A stretch of DNA of 64,000 bases, from positions 1-64,000 of the forward strand of contig NZ_WITI01000002.1 in the NCBI RefSeq assembly GCF_009601055.1, given 5' to 3'. This document shows positions 7,922 to 16,219 of this stretch, piece by piece. Each line of letters starts with the position of its first letter. Position 1 is the first letter of the stretch. Made by a program: the position numbers and the translations under genes. Source of the DNA: Lactococcus sp. dk101 (GTDB lineage Bacteria > Bacillota > Bacilli > Lactobacillales > Streptococcaceae). The notes beneath the pieces are model-generated. The model was not told where the DNA came from, made no database searches, and saw only the letters and a program-made list of their open reading frames with translations.

Positions 7922-9850
7922 ATGTCTAAGAAAACTAACCGCTCAACAAAAATCGTTTTACGCCAACTGGCTGCCACAGCAGCACTTGGAACCATGATGG
8001 TTGCTCCACTTGCACCAACAGTCAACGTCCTTGCTAAAAGTGTGACAAGTTCGCAGAGTGTACGTGCTGCAATCTCTGGAACAGGAAGTTTTGCTTGGGG
8101 CTCTGGGATGACTTCTCAAAGCCTTGCCAACTCTATTTCTCCGAATCCTGCTGGAAGTACAGCGACTGTATCAAATACAAATAGCAACTGGAATAATTTG
8201 TTGAATGGTGCACCTTTTAATTCGACCTTATCAGGTGATCCGATAACCATGAATAGTACTGTAACTGGCTGGGTTGTCAATGGGACGGGCGTTAGCGGTT
8301 CAGGATTGATTGCAGCATTAAATGCTTCAAATGCGGGAACTTATACAATTACAGGAAATGCGACAGATGGTTCAACGATTGCATTAACAGTTAATATCAC
8401 ACGAATTGATTTGAGTTCACTAGGATCAAGTATTGACACGATTAAATCTATGCTTGGTGGAGCAGTTACACCAATTACTGCTTCAAAAGTTTTTGATGGG
8501 ACAAATGCCTTTGTTTATGGCACGCCTGCAAGCACTGCAGCACTGACAGCCACAGTAGGAAATACATTTACGGATACAAATGAAATGGATACAGATACTT
8601 CAGGTACGGTATTTGCAGGAATGACTGCAGCAGCTCAACAATCTTTAATTTCTGGAATTTTTGCAACAAGTCCTGTCACGGTCTCAGTTGATGGTGCTGC
8701 ACCGGTAACTTTGACGATGGGACATCTGACAATTAACCCGATTGATGCGCAAGGAAATGTGGTTGTCTCGGTTCCATTTACAGCGACAGGTGTACCGACT
8801 TATACAGCAACCTTAACTTTTGCAGCCAGTCCGACATCAAATGCAAAAACAGGTACTGCAAGCACTGCGCAAACAGTAACGAATGCTTTAATCGGTCAAG
8901 CAATTCAAGCGACATATGACAATGCTAATGTCGCAAGTAATCATAACATGACCATTACAGGAATTGATGCTTCAAAACTTAATGTCAGCTTGTCAGCAGC
9001 ACAACTCCAAACACTTCAAGCCCTTCTAGCAAGTACAGGAGCGCTCCCATTCTTTACACCTGGAAATAATATCATTTCTCAAGCGACAGCACCACAGGAT
9101 TTGACGCTTTCAGGTAAAGTTTCAGGAACGACGATTGCTGCAAATATCAGCTCTCCAACAGCTTCAGCGGCGATTAATGCAGGACTAGCAGCAGATGCCA
9201 AAGTAGTTTATACTTTGACACCAGATGCAGGTGGCACACCGCTTGTCTCTCCAGCAGTAGCGTATGGCACGGCTTATGATTTCACAGGTTTACCAACCAA
9301 TACAAAATACCATTTGTCTGCTAAGGTAACGACAACGAACTTTACGGCACCAAATACTCCAACAGCCATTCCATTAACAACAGGATTTGCATCAATCGCC
9401 CTTACAGCACAAGCTCACGTGCAAGGATTAGGTTGGATGTCTGCCATTACTGATCCAGGAAAAGGGGACTTTATTGGAACAACGGGTCGTTCGCTTCGTA
9501 TGGAAGCTGCTCACTTGACAGGTGGTTCTGACGGTGCTGGTGGTACATATACGCTGAGCGGTTCAGCACATCTTCAAGATCTCGGTGATGTGGATGGAAC
9601 AGTTGATGCAAATGGCCTCTTGACCCTTGGGACAACAGGACAGAGTCGCCGCATGGAAGGTCTGTCACTGAAAGTGAATTCGACCAATCCAAATCTCCGC
9701 GTCTTCTACCGTGTGCATGTTCAAGGCTCAGGTTGGACAGGTTGGTTCAGCGACGGTCAATTCGCAGGAACAAAAGGAAAATCACTCCGTATGGAAGCTC
9801 TTGAAGTTCATGTGATTGACCCAACAGCTGGAGATGCCCTCCCATTTTGA
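7922..9850 (+). CDS. Secreted surface protein with ChW repeats
   Basis: The 642-residue protein starts with a signal peptide (basic KKTNRSTKIVLR, hydrophobic stretch, cleavage near ANVLAKS). A Ser/Thr/Ala-rich extracellular stalk fills residues 45-490. The C-terminus carries three ChW (clostridial hydrophobic W) repeats at about 497-531, 545-580 and 596-631, with the pattern H-V-Q-G-x-G-W and G-T-x-G-x-S-L-R-M-E; the middle copy lacks the W. ChW modules occur in extracellular proteins of clostridia and some lactic bacteria and are thought to bind the cell surface or ligands. There is no LPxTG or WxL motif. RBS AAAGGA precedes ATG 7922. The function of the stalk is unknown. Confidence 0.85.
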   Translation: MSKKTNRSTKIVLRQLAATAALGTMMVAPLAPTVNVLAKSVTSSQSVRAAISGTGSFAWGSGMTSQSLANSISPNPAGSTATVSNTNSNWNNLLNGAPFNSTLSGDPITMNSTVTGWVVNGTGVSGSGLIAALNASNAGTYTITGNATDGSTIALTVNITRIDLSSLGSSIDTIKSMLGGAVTPITASKVFDGTNAFVYGTPASTAALTATVGNTFTDTNEMDTDTSGTVFAGMTAAAQQSLISGIFATSPVTVSVDGAAPVTLTMGHLTINPIDAQGNVVVSVPFTATGVPTYTATLTFAASPTSNAKTGTASTAQTVTNALIGQAIQATYDNANVASNHNMTITGIDASKLNVSLSAAQLQTLQALLASTGALPFFTPGNNIISQATAPQDLTLSGKVSGTTIAANISSPTASAAINAGLAADAKVVYTLTPDAGGTPLVSPAVAYGTAYDFTGLPTNTKYHLSAKVTTTNFTAPNTPTAIPLTTGFASIALTAQAHVQGLGWMSAITDPGKGDFIGTTGRSLRMEAAHLTGGSDGAGGTYTLSGSAHLQDLGDVDGTVDANGLLTLGTTGQSRRMEGLSLKVNSTNPNLRVFYRVHVQGSGWTGWFSDGQFAGTKGKSLRMEALEVHVIDPTAGDALPF

Positions 9851-9877
9851 ATTTCACTCGACAAATAAGACAATAAA

Positions 9878-9905
9878 AAAAAGCGAAAATCTTCGCTTTT
9901 TTTTA
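9878..9905. terminator. Bidirectional terminator between the ChW gene and def
   Basis: AAAAAGCGAA-AATC-TTCGCTTTTT with A and T tracts on both sides serves the two convergent genes. Confidence 0.85.
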
Positions 9906-10574
9906 TTTGATAACTAATAAGCCATCTTTGATTGCCCAAGGTTGTTTTGGATCAATATGATCGTAGAACATGACACCGTTGGTATGGTCAATTTCATGTT
10001 GGACACACATTGATTCAAAGTTTTTAAGACGGATTTTCTTCTTTTCGCCAGCCTTGTTATAATATTCAATAGTGACACGCGCGTGACGAACAACGAGTCC
10101 TGGGATTTCTTCATCAACTGAAAGACATCCTTCGCCAGTATCAAGCGCAGCATCTTGTACAGAATGGCTCACAATTTTAGCATTGTACAAAATTTCTTGC
10201 ATCTTGAAAGCTTCCTTAGGTGCAATTTCATTACCAGCTTCATCAATCTCAGGTTCATTTGGGATGAGAACAGCGATAACACGTTTTAACAAGCCAAGTT
10301 GATTACCAGCGAGTCCAACACCACCACGGAGTCCCATTTTTTCAGCGATAACAGGATCTTGCGAATTACGCAAAAATTGCATCATTTTTTCACCCAAAAG
10401 TTCATCTTGTTCAGACAAAGGGAAGCTGACATCAGATGCGACTTGACGTAAGGTTGGGAAGCCTTCGCGAACGATGTCGTCCATGTCGATTTGGTGGCTT
10501 GCTTTCGTCAATTGTTCTTGAATTTGGTCAGTTGTCAGAGCTGACAGTTTTTCGTTTACTTCTTTACCAGTCAT
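9903..10574 (-). CDS. def: Peptide deformylase
   Basis: Def removes the formyl group from N-formyl-methionine of new proteins, using a bound metal. The 223-residue chain shows all three family motifs: GVGLAGNQ (GxGxAxxQ), EGCLS with the metal-binding Cys, and QHEIDH with the two metal-binding His and catalytic Glu. Insertions between motifs fit the Gram-positive type 2 class. Start ATG 10574 (MTGKEV) has AAGGAA upstream; a longer in-frame start at 10646 would run through the promoter. It works in the same pathway as map at 62.8 kb. Confidence 0.96.
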   Translation of the reverse strand: MTGKEVNEKLSALTTDQIQEQLTKASHQIDMDDIVREGFPTLRQVASDVSFPLSEQDELLGEKMMQFLRNSQDPVIAEKMGLRGGVGLAGNQLGLLKRVIAVLIPNEPEIDEAGNEIAPKEAFKMQEILYNAKIVSHSVQDAALDTGEGCLSVDEEIPGLVVRHARVTIEYYNKAGEKKKIRLKNFESMCVQHEIDHTNGVMFYDHIDPKQPWAIKDGLLVIK

Positions 10575-10607
10575 TTTTGATTCCTTATTTCTTTTAACGA
10601 TAATTCT

Positions 10608-10636
10608 ATTATATCGTAAGAAAGGCAAAACAACAA
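10608..10636 (-). promoter_or_regulatory. def promoter
   Basis: Read on the minus strand: -35 TTGTTG (10636-10631), 17-nt spacer, -10 TATAAT (10613-10608). Confidence 0.7.
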
Positions 10637-10747
10637 TCTTTTGCAATCAAAGCCAGTCATATCAAGGATTTACCCAAATGAAAAAAAAGCTAAATTTAAG
10701 GAAAAAGTGGTAAAATTTAAGAAAAGATAAGAAAGCGAGTGAAAAAG

Positions 10748-11206
10748 ATGAACGATTATAGACAAAACGTAGCAGCGTTGCTTGTCAGTACTGACGGAAA
10801 AATTTGGATTGGCGAACGCGCAGACAAACTCAGTTGGGGACTCGCTCAAGGCGGAATTGAGTCAGGAGAAGCACCTAAAGAAGCCCTCAAACGCGAATTA
10901 GGCGAGGAAATCGGAACAACTAAATTTGATATCCTAGACCAGTACCCAGGTACGCTCAAATATGATTTTCCAGCAGGCATGACTTTTCCAACTTGGACCT
11001 ATAAAGGCCAAGAGCAATATTATTTTCTTGTCAAATTGGACAAAGACGCGGTCATCAAGCTGGACAGCCACCCAGAAGAAATCGAAATTACCCAGTACAA
11101 ATTTGTCAGCACTGACGAATTTATGACCATGGACTTTCATTTCAAAACGGACATCTACCAAACCGTTGTCCGCTATTTCAAGCAAAAAATTGAAGCAATG
11201 AATTGA
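10748..11206 (+). CDS. Nudix hydrolase, RppH/diadenosine-polyphosphate type
   Basis: The 152-residue protein begins DYRQNVAALLV, the usual opening of RNA pyrophosphohydrolase/Ap4A-hydrolase Nudix enzymes. It has a complete Nudix box, GGIESGE...RELGEEIG (about residues 37-59). Such enzymes cleave nucleoside diphosphates linked to another group, either 5'-triphosphate RNA ends or Ap4A; the exact substrate cannot be set from sequence. An in-frame GTG at 10739 is an alternative start. Two near-copies of the TGTCAG palindrome lie inside the gene (10783, 11104). Confidence 0.88.
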   Translation: MNDYRQNVAALLVSTDGKIWIGERADKLSWGLAQGGIESGEAPKEALKRELGEEIGTTKFDILDQYPGTLKYDFPAGMTFPTWTYKGQEQYYFLVKLDKDAVIKLDSHPEEIEITQYKFVSTDEFMTMDFHFKTDIYQTVVRYFKQKIEAMN

Positions 11207-11293
11207 AATTTTTGTTGAAATAGGAAAAATCTGGCGATTAAAAATGAAATCAACAGAGCATTTATCATACCAAAAATTTCATTCAATTAAATA

Positions 11294-11302
11294 TGTTATA
11301 AT
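11294..11302 (+). promoter_or_regulatory. Extended -10 promoter of lctP
   Basis: TGT-TATAAT is an extended -10 element 39 nt before the start codon. No good -35 is visible. Confidence 0.5.
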
Positions 11303-11341
11303 TAAGTCATATATAACAAAAATGAAATGAGATAAGATAAT

Positions 11342-12946
11342 ATGATACTAATAGCACTTCTTGCGGTTTTAATACCTATTATTTTACTAGGTGTTCTTAA
11401 CCTCCCAGCACGTACAGGAATGACAATAAGTGCAGTTGTCGTTGCGATAACTGGATTTATTTTCTGGAAAATCCCCTTTAATGTTATTCTTGCGTCGACA
11501 TTACAAGGAATTCATAAAACATTACCGATTTTATGGATCTTGTTCGGCGCCTTGATGTTACTGAATGTGTTGAAGAAAACAGGCGCCATCACGAGCATTA
11601 ACAATGGTTTTAAAAGTTTGACTTTAGATATGCGACTTCAGGGCGTTTTAGTCGCTTATCTTTTTGGGGCATTGATTGAGGGCGTTTCAGGATTTGGAAC
11701 ACCAGCAATGGTTACGGCGCCCTTACTCATTGCCTTGGGCTTTTCGCCCTTATCGGCAGTCGTATTAGCGCTCGTGTCAAATTCGAATCCGGCAGTTTTT
11801 GGAGCAGTCGGTACACCGATTACAGTTGGTTTGAGTAATGTTGCTCAAGAACAATCTGGAAATGTCCTGAACCAAGTCTCACAGACAATAACAACACTAG
11901 ATTTGATGGGTGGTATCTTTATTCCAACGATTTTAGTTTTCTTGATGACGGTATTGCTGAGTCCAAAAGATAAACGCATCGGAGACTGGTTGGAAGTATT
12001 GCCTTGGACACTCTTTATAGGAGCTTGTTACAGTGGCTTTTCATGGCTTTACTCTAATCTCTTAAGCTATGAGTTTGTATCAATCGTTACACCATTGACA
12101 ATGCTAGTCGTCACAATGCTTCTCTTACGTTTCAATTTCTTATTGCCAAAGAAAAGTAAAATAGAACCTTGGCGAAAACTTGAGTCAGAAAGTTTTGTTG
12201 AACCAGAAGCCACAGAAGAAAGCATGTCTTTGATCAAAGCATGGCTTCCTTATGGCATTGTCGTTGTTTTATTACTGCTTACTCGTACCATTCCTGCTTT
12301 GACCAGCTTCTTAAATGAGTATGTCAATCTAAGTTGGAATGACATACTAGGCTATAAAACCATCAATTCAGATTGGGCAGTCCTTTATTCTCCAGGGTTT
12401 GTCCTTACCTTAGTTTCGATTTTGGCACTGCTCATTCAAGTCAAATCCTTGAAAATGTTTATTCCAACGGCGAAAGAGGCCTTCTCAAATGTCGTTACAA
12501 CAGGGATAACCTTATCAGTAACATTGATTATGGTTCAAATCTTTTCAAACTCCGGCATCAATAATGGCGACCTTGCGTCAATGCCAGCATATATTGCTGA
12601 ATTCCTTTCGAAATACCTCTCAAACTTCTGGCTCTTTATTGCACCATTTATAGGAGAACTTGGCACCTTTATCACAGGAAGTGTGACTGTTTCGAATTTA
12701 ACCTTTGGAACAATCCAAGCGGATGTAGCAGCTGATTCAAATCTTCCAACCCATCTTATCCTTGCAGGACAAGCAATGGGAGCAGCAGCAGGAAGTATGA
12801 TTTGTATCTTCAATATCGTTGCCGTAAGTAGCGTTGTCGGCCTCTTCGGAAAAGAAGGTGAAATCCTCAGAAAAACAATGCTTCCAGCATTGATTTACAC
12901 GCTCCTCATCGTTGCTGCTTCGTTTGTGTATCTGCAACTGATGTGA
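11342..12946 (+). CDS. lctP: L-lactate permease
   Basis: A polytopic membrane transporter (534 residues) of the LctP/LldP family that moves lactate with protons. It is hydrophobic throughout, with a dozen or more membrane segments. Family landmarks include GALIEGVSGFGTPAMV near residue 112, SNSNPAVFGAVGTPI near 149 and the C-terminal GQAMGAAAGSMI. The ribosome-binding site is weak (GATAAG). No lactate dehydrogenase or oxidase is adjacent, but a lactate oxidase lies at 30.3 kb, so uptake and oxidation of lactate are both encoded in this window. Confidence 0.95.
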   Translation: MILIALLAVLIPIILLGVLNLPARTGMTISAVVVAITGFIFWKIPFNVILASTLQGIHKTLPILWILFGALMLLNVLKKTGAITSINNGFKSLTLDMRLQGVLVAYLFGALIEGVSGFGTPAMVTAPLLIALGFSPLSAVVLALVSNSNPAVFGAVGTPITVGLSNVAQEQSGNVLNQVSQTITTLDLMGGIFIPTILVFLMTVLLSPKDKRIGDWLEVLPWTLFIGACYSGFSWLYSNLLSYEFVSIVTPLTMLVVTMLLLRFNFLLPKKSKIEPWRKLESESFVEPEATEESMSLIKAWLPYGIVVVLLLLTRTIPALTSFLNEYVNLSWNDILGYKTINSDWAVLYSPGFVLTLVSILALLIQVKSLKMFIPTAKEAFSNVVTTGITLSVTLIMVQIFSNSGINNGDLASMPAYIAEFLSKYLSNFWLFIAPFIGELGTFITGSVTVSNLTFGTIQADVAADSNLPTHLILAGQAMGAAAGSMICIFNIVAVSSVVGLFGKEGEILRKTMLPALIYTLLIVAASFVYLQLM

Positions 12947-12967
12947 GGTTAGTACTTTGTATAAAAA

Positions 12968-12996
12968 ACTCATAACGTAACTGTTATGAGTTTTTA
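12968..12996 (+). terminator. lctP terminator
   Basis: ACTCATAAC/GTTATGAGT stem followed by TTTTATATT. The A-rich left flank also makes it usable on the other strand. Confidence 0.85.
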
Positions 12997-13031
12997 TATT
13001 CCATTTATCTATCTTTTATCGTAAAATAGAG

Positions 13032-13059
13032 GCAGAAGAACCCTAGCAGAAGAACCCTA
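13032..13059 (+). repeat. Perfect 14-bp tandem duplication
   Basis: GCAGAAGAACCCTA occurs twice in direct succession, upstream of the orphan gene at 13119. Probably a slippage duplication. Confidence 0.85.
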
Positions 13060-13118
13060 TAAGAAGTCATTTTACTGTCATAAGTTTAGTAGAATATTAG
13101 CTTGAAGGAGGAAATAAA

Positions 13119-13616
13119 ATGAAGAAACAAAAAATAAGGGAATATACGATGAATGATAATATTTCTGGGGAGAAATACATTGAACTATTAAATTGGTTAC
13201 TTAATACGGCAAAAGCAGATGAATTCTCTTTTGCATTTAACGAAGAAGTAGGAATACATGAAAATGGAATCCAATTAGAAAAAGAATTGAAACCATATCT
13301 GATAAGAAAGAGAAAGACAGATATTTGCTTAACGGCTGAAAGAAGAAAGAATGAGATCGTTGGTGGAGTTTATTACTATAAATATAATCAAAACACACGA
13401 AAAATACTTTCTATCTTTTCTCATTCCTTATTTGGATGGGGAGATGATAATCTTGAGGAGCTTCCAGAGGATATTATTTTCTATAAAGATAGAAAAGCCA
13501 TACTTGAGGTGATAGGTCATAGTCACTTTTTAACCACATATTTTTTAAATGATGAAATTTTCCTAGCATGGCATAAAATTTTTTTTGAGAAAGACGAACT
13601 CTGGTATAGAAACTAA
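13119..13616 (+). CDS. Hypothetical protein, 165 residues
   Basis: I do not recognise this protein. It is soluble (no signal peptide, no membrane segment), rich in charged and aromatic residues, and ends in WYRN. GAAGGAGGAAATAAA before ATG 13119 is a strong ribosome-binding site. It stands alone between two terminators (12968 and 13627). With its AT-rich composition and the low-GC flank to its right it looks like an accessory insertion, but no mobile-element marks are visible. Confidence 0.75.
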   Translation: MKKQKIREYTMNDNISGEKYIELLNWLLNTAKADEFSFAFNEEVGIHENGIQLEKELKPYLIRKRKTDICLTAERRKNEIVGGVYYYKYNQNTRKILSIFSHSLFGWGDDNLEELPEDIIFYKDRKAILEVIGHSHFLTTYFLNDEIFLAWHKIFFEKDELWYRN

Positions 13617-13626
13617 GTCAATAAAT

Positions 13627-13663
13627 AAAAAGCTCATAATTTCATAATCATGAGCTTTTTTTT
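13627..13663 (+). terminator. Terminator of the orphan gene
   Basis: AAAAAGCTCAT pairs with ATGAGCTTTTT and is followed by further T residues. Confidence 0.88.
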
Positions 13664-13784
13664 AAAACGGTATTGACTTTTACATTATTATGTTTTAAAA
13701 TTAAAATATAATATTAGTTTCATTTTTTTATTAAATAAATTATTTTAAATATTTTTATATAATATTAGTTTCAAAGAGGTGCGG

Positions 13785-14696
13785 ATGAAGGAAATTATAA
13801 TCAATGATGAATTGGAAGAAGTTTTTGAATTTCCAAACCCGAAATTTAATTTTGGCTTGTGGGAAGATAACTATTCCGATTTTCCAGAACAGACTTTAGA
13901 GTGTCATTATCATGACTATTATGAAATTGGCTATCTTGAGCAAGGAGAGCTTCAATATTATTTGAATGGTAACTCTGTGCTACTAAAAGCGGGAGATTGT
14001 ATCGTTCTAAATAGCGGAACACTTCATCATGCAGAAGCTCCTAGGAGTAACGCTAATAATAGCATTATGAAAGTGATGACTTTTTCATCTGAAATTATCG
14101 TTGGAGATAACAATTTTTTACAAGAGAAATTTTTTAGTCGAATGAATGAGTTAAGGGTATCTGGTGTAAAGATTTCTAGGGATGATGAACTAGGGAAACA
14201 AATGACTTTTCATATTAAAAGAATTATAAAATTAAATAGCGATTCTTTGACTTATGAGTTAGGTATCATAAGTTCGTTGTCAGCTATCTGGAATATATTT
14301 TTAGAATATATGTCTAAGAATAATTCTGATATTTTTTATATGACCAAAGAAATAATGATTCAAAAAGAAAAAAATGTTAAAGTTCTTTTAAATTATATTC
14401 AAAATAATATGAGTGAAAAAATAACAATTGAAACACTATGCGAGTATGCAGGGATTAGTAGGAGTGATTGTTTCAGAAGTTTTCAGCTATTTACAAATAA
14501 AGTGCCAATGACCTATATCAATGATTTGAAACTCAAAAAAGCTGCTAAACAATTGATAGTATCTAATGATTCAATAAAAGAAATTGTGAACCGTTTTGGA
14601 TTAGTAAACTCAAGTTATTTTGGTGTACAATTCAAAAAAAAATATGGAGAATCGCCACTTAAATATAGAAAGAAGATGACCAAGGAGATAACATGA
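13785..14696 (+). CDS. AraC-family transcription regulator with N-terminal cupin
   Basis: A 303-residue regulator. The N-terminal half is a sugar-sensor-type cupin (HYHDYYEIGYLEQGELQYY near residues 43-62, followed by GTLHHAE). The C-terminal 100 residues form the two helix-turn-helix AraC domain (IETLCEYAGISRSDCFRSF and the closing KKYGESPLKYRK). Start ATG 13785 follows AGAGGTG; a GTG two codons upstream overlaps that site. It overlaps the next gene by 4 nt (ATGA), so both are made from one mRNA. It may control that phosphatase or distant sugar genes. Confidence 0.9.
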   Translation: MKEIIINDELEEVFEFPNPKFNFGLWEDNYSDFPEQTLECHYHDYYEIGYLEQGELQYYLNGNSVLLKAGDCIVLNSGTLHHAEAPRSNANNSIMKVMTFSSEIIVGDNNFLQEKFFSRMNELRVSGVKISRDDELGKQMTFHIKRIIKLNSDSLTYELGIISSLSAIWNIFLEYMSKNNSDIFYMTKEIMIQKEKNVKVLLNYIQNNMSEKITIETLCEYAGISRSDCFRSFQLFTNKVPMTYINDLKLKKAAKQLIVSNDSIKEIVNRFGLVNSSYFGVQFKKKYGESPLKYRKKMTKEIT

Positions 14697-15511
14697 TAAA
14701 AGTAGTTGCAGTAGATATGGATGGTACTTTTTTAAATCCAGATAATGATTATGATAGACAAAAATTTGAAGTGATTTTTTCGAAACTTGAAGAAAAAGGA
14801 ATAAAATTTATCGTTGCAAGTGGAAACCAATATTATCAAATCCGCTCATTCTTTCCCAACAAAGATAATAAAATTATTTATTTATCCGAAAATGGAGCGA
14901 TCGTAACTATAAATAAAAAGATGAAGCCCGTTCAAGAATTTAGCAAACAGCTCACTTTATCCATTATCGAACAACTTCAAAAGCAACAAATAGACTTAGA
15001 ATTTGTTTTGTGTGGTGTTGATTCGGCATATTTACTTTCGAACAGTCAGACAGAATTTAAAGATTTTGCTAAGAAGTATTACTATGAACTTAAAGAAGTA
15101 GATAGTTTTGATGAGCTTCCTAATGATATTTTTGTGAAGTTTGCTTTGGAGGTTGCCCCTGAAAAAGTGAATCAAGTCGTATCACTCATTAACGATGGCT
15201 TTACAGGAGAAGTAGAAGCGGTCTCAAGTGGTCACGGAAGTATTGATATCATTCTTCCAGGCGTCACTAAAGGAGATACACTTCTCAAACTCTTTAAAGA
15301 ATGGAAAATCAAACCCGATGAGCTAATGGCTTTTGGAGATTCAAATAATGACTTAGAAATGTTAAAACTAACCGAAAATAGTTATGCTATGGGAAATGCA
15401 AATGCACAAGTTAAGGCTGTCGCAAAACACTTAGCTCCTTCGAATTCTGATTCGGGTGTTCTACAGGTCATTGAAAAAAATTTGACATTTGAGCCAAAAA
15501 TGATAAAATAA
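14693..15511 (+). CDS. HAD-superfamily Cof-type sugar phosphatase
   Basis: A 272-residue HAD-IIB hydrolase. Motif I is DMDGTF (residues 8-13) with the nucleophile Asp8, then the SGNQ motif II, K near 197 (TKGDTL) and motif III/IV FGDSNNDLEML. Cof-type enzymes dephosphorylate sugar phosphates or flavin and pyridoxal phosphates; the substrate is not predictable here. Translation is coupled to the upstream AraC gene (4-nt overlap). The last codons also carry a promoter for the RNA at 15516. Confidence 0.92.
   Translation: MIKVVAVDMDGTFLNPDNDYDRQKFEVIFSKLEEKGIKFIVASGNQYYQIRSFFPNKDNKIIYLSENGAIVTINKKMKPVQEFSKQLTLSIIEQLQKQQIDLEFVLCGVDSAYLLSNSQTEFKDFAKKYYYELKEVDSFDELPNDIFVKFALEVAPEKVNQVVSLINDGFTGEVEAVSSGHGSIDIILPGVTKGDTLLKLFKEWKIKPDELMAFGDSNNDLEMLKLTENSYAMGNANAQVKAVAKHLAPSNSDSGVLQVIEKNLTFEPKMIK
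15482..15509 (+). promoter_or_regulatory. Promoter inside the end of the phosphatase gene
   Basis: TTGACA (15482-15487), 16-nt spacer, extended -10 TGA-TAAAAT (15501-15509). It points rightward into the non-coding region that faces the toxin gene. Confidence 0.7.
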
Positions 15512-15515
15512 ATGT

Positions 15516-15622
15516 AAATAAAAGAGCTTGCGTCAACAAGCTCTAGTGTAGCCGTTTTAAGAACGGTAGCAAATATTAGTTGTAAATAACCGTTACCTAC
15601 TAAGATGAACGGTTATTTTTTG
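15516..15622 (+). ncRNA. Candidate antisense antitoxin RNA
   Basis: The RNA would start at the promoter above and end at the terminator AACCGTT/AACGGTT plus T6 (15588-15621). It is antisense to the 3' end and trailer of the small toxin mRNA on the other strand, whose own terminator is the CAAGCTCT/AGAGCTTG hairpin at 15523-15544. This convergent overlap matches type I toxin-antitoxin loci such as txpA/ratA. Inferred from layout. Confidence 0.55.
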
Positions 15623-15738
15623 TTTTTATTATCGTTAATCTTTAGCACCAAAATCGCAAATGCAATCATGAGTGAAAGTGTCTGATATATCGACAAAATC
15701 TGCCTTTCTGTTTGTGAGGTTTGCTCACGACATTGCAT
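15613..15738 (-). CDS. Small holin-like toxin (type I toxin-antitoxin)
   Basis: A 41-residue protein with a charged start and one membrane helix. The segment YQTLSLMIAFAILVL closely resembles the putative holin-like toxin family (YETLSLMIAF pattern); the tail is basic (NDNKNKK). GGAGGTG stands 6 nt before ATG 15738, and an extended -10 lies at 15785-15793. Members of this family are membrane-acting type I toxins held in check by an antisense RNA. An in-frame ATG two codons upstream is too close to the binding site. Confidence 0.65.
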   Translation of the reverse strand: MQCREQTSQTERQILSIYQTLSLMIAFAILVLKINDNKNKK

Positions 15739-15784
15739 AAGCATCACCTCCAGTCTGGCCACCGTTCATAAACTCTACAGGGGG

Positions 15785-15793
15785 ATTATATCA
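15785..15793 (-). promoter_or_regulatory. Toxin gene promoter
   Basis: Minus-strand TGA-TATAAT (extended -10), about 40-nt leader before the toxin start. No clear -35. Confidence 0.55.
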
Positions 15794-15869
15794 TATGGTT
15801 TGGGCGGGGCAGATTAAATGTTGGTTAAATTTTTTGGTGTGTGTTTAGTTTTTAGGAATTTAGGGTCTT

Positions 15870-15985
15870 TATAATAGTAGAAAATGGAAAAGAAGAAAGC
15901 GGCGTATGCCGTTTTCTTCTTTTTGTTTGTGCGCGTGAGTGGGTGGGCTTGGTTAAAATGTCAAGAAAGATTAAGTTTTGATTAA
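15870..15985 (+). other. TATAAT box, hairpin and possible 33-codon frame
   Basis: TATAAT (15870-15875) is followed by ATG 15884 at a distance that would give a nearly leaderless mRNA. The frame (33 codons, ending 15985) encodes a short basic start, one hydrophobic stretch (AVFFFLFV) and a Trp-rich tail. The same DNA forms a hairpin (AAAAGAAGAAA with TTTCTTCTTTT, inner CGGC/GCCG) that could simply be a terminator. Both readings are weak. Confidence 0.25.
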
Positions 15986-15993
15986 GAAAAAAG

Positions 15994-16023
15994 CTGTCTG
16001 TCTGTCTGTCTGTCTGTCTGTCT
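15994..16023 (+). repeat. CTGT tetranucleotide microsatellite (7.5 copies)
   Basis: Thirty bases of uninterrupted CTGT repeat, 80 bp upstream of the -35 box of the WxL cluster promoter. Perfect tetranucleotide tracts of this length change copy number by slippage. Confidence 0.95.
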
Positions 16024-16102
16024 TTTTGCTTCTTGGAAGATTACAAAAATATGACATGAGATTTTATCAGGAATTTATATCTATTTTCGCAGAAGTTGAT
16101 AG

Positions 16103-16131
16103 TTGACAAGTGGCTTATAAAAGGCTATTAT
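16103..16131 (+). promoter_or_regulatory. Promoter of the WxL cluster
   Basis: TTGACA (16103-16108), 17-nt spacer, TATTAT (16126-16131). A CGTAGTC/GACTACG hairpin (16142-16159) sits at the start of the transcript. No strong terminator is evident until about 30.1 kb, so it may drive the whole cluster. Confidence 0.75.
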
Positions 16132-16219
16132 GTTAGTGGAGCGTAGTCTATGGACTACGAAGAGAATAAAAAATAAGATTACAAATTAGAAATATATTAG
16201 AAAAAGGAAGAGTGCTGAT

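Noticed and set aside
15994-16023. CTGT tract as a CRISPR-like repeat
   Set aside because: It is a perfect 4-bp microsatellite without spacers. No CRISPR array or cas gene was seen in the window.
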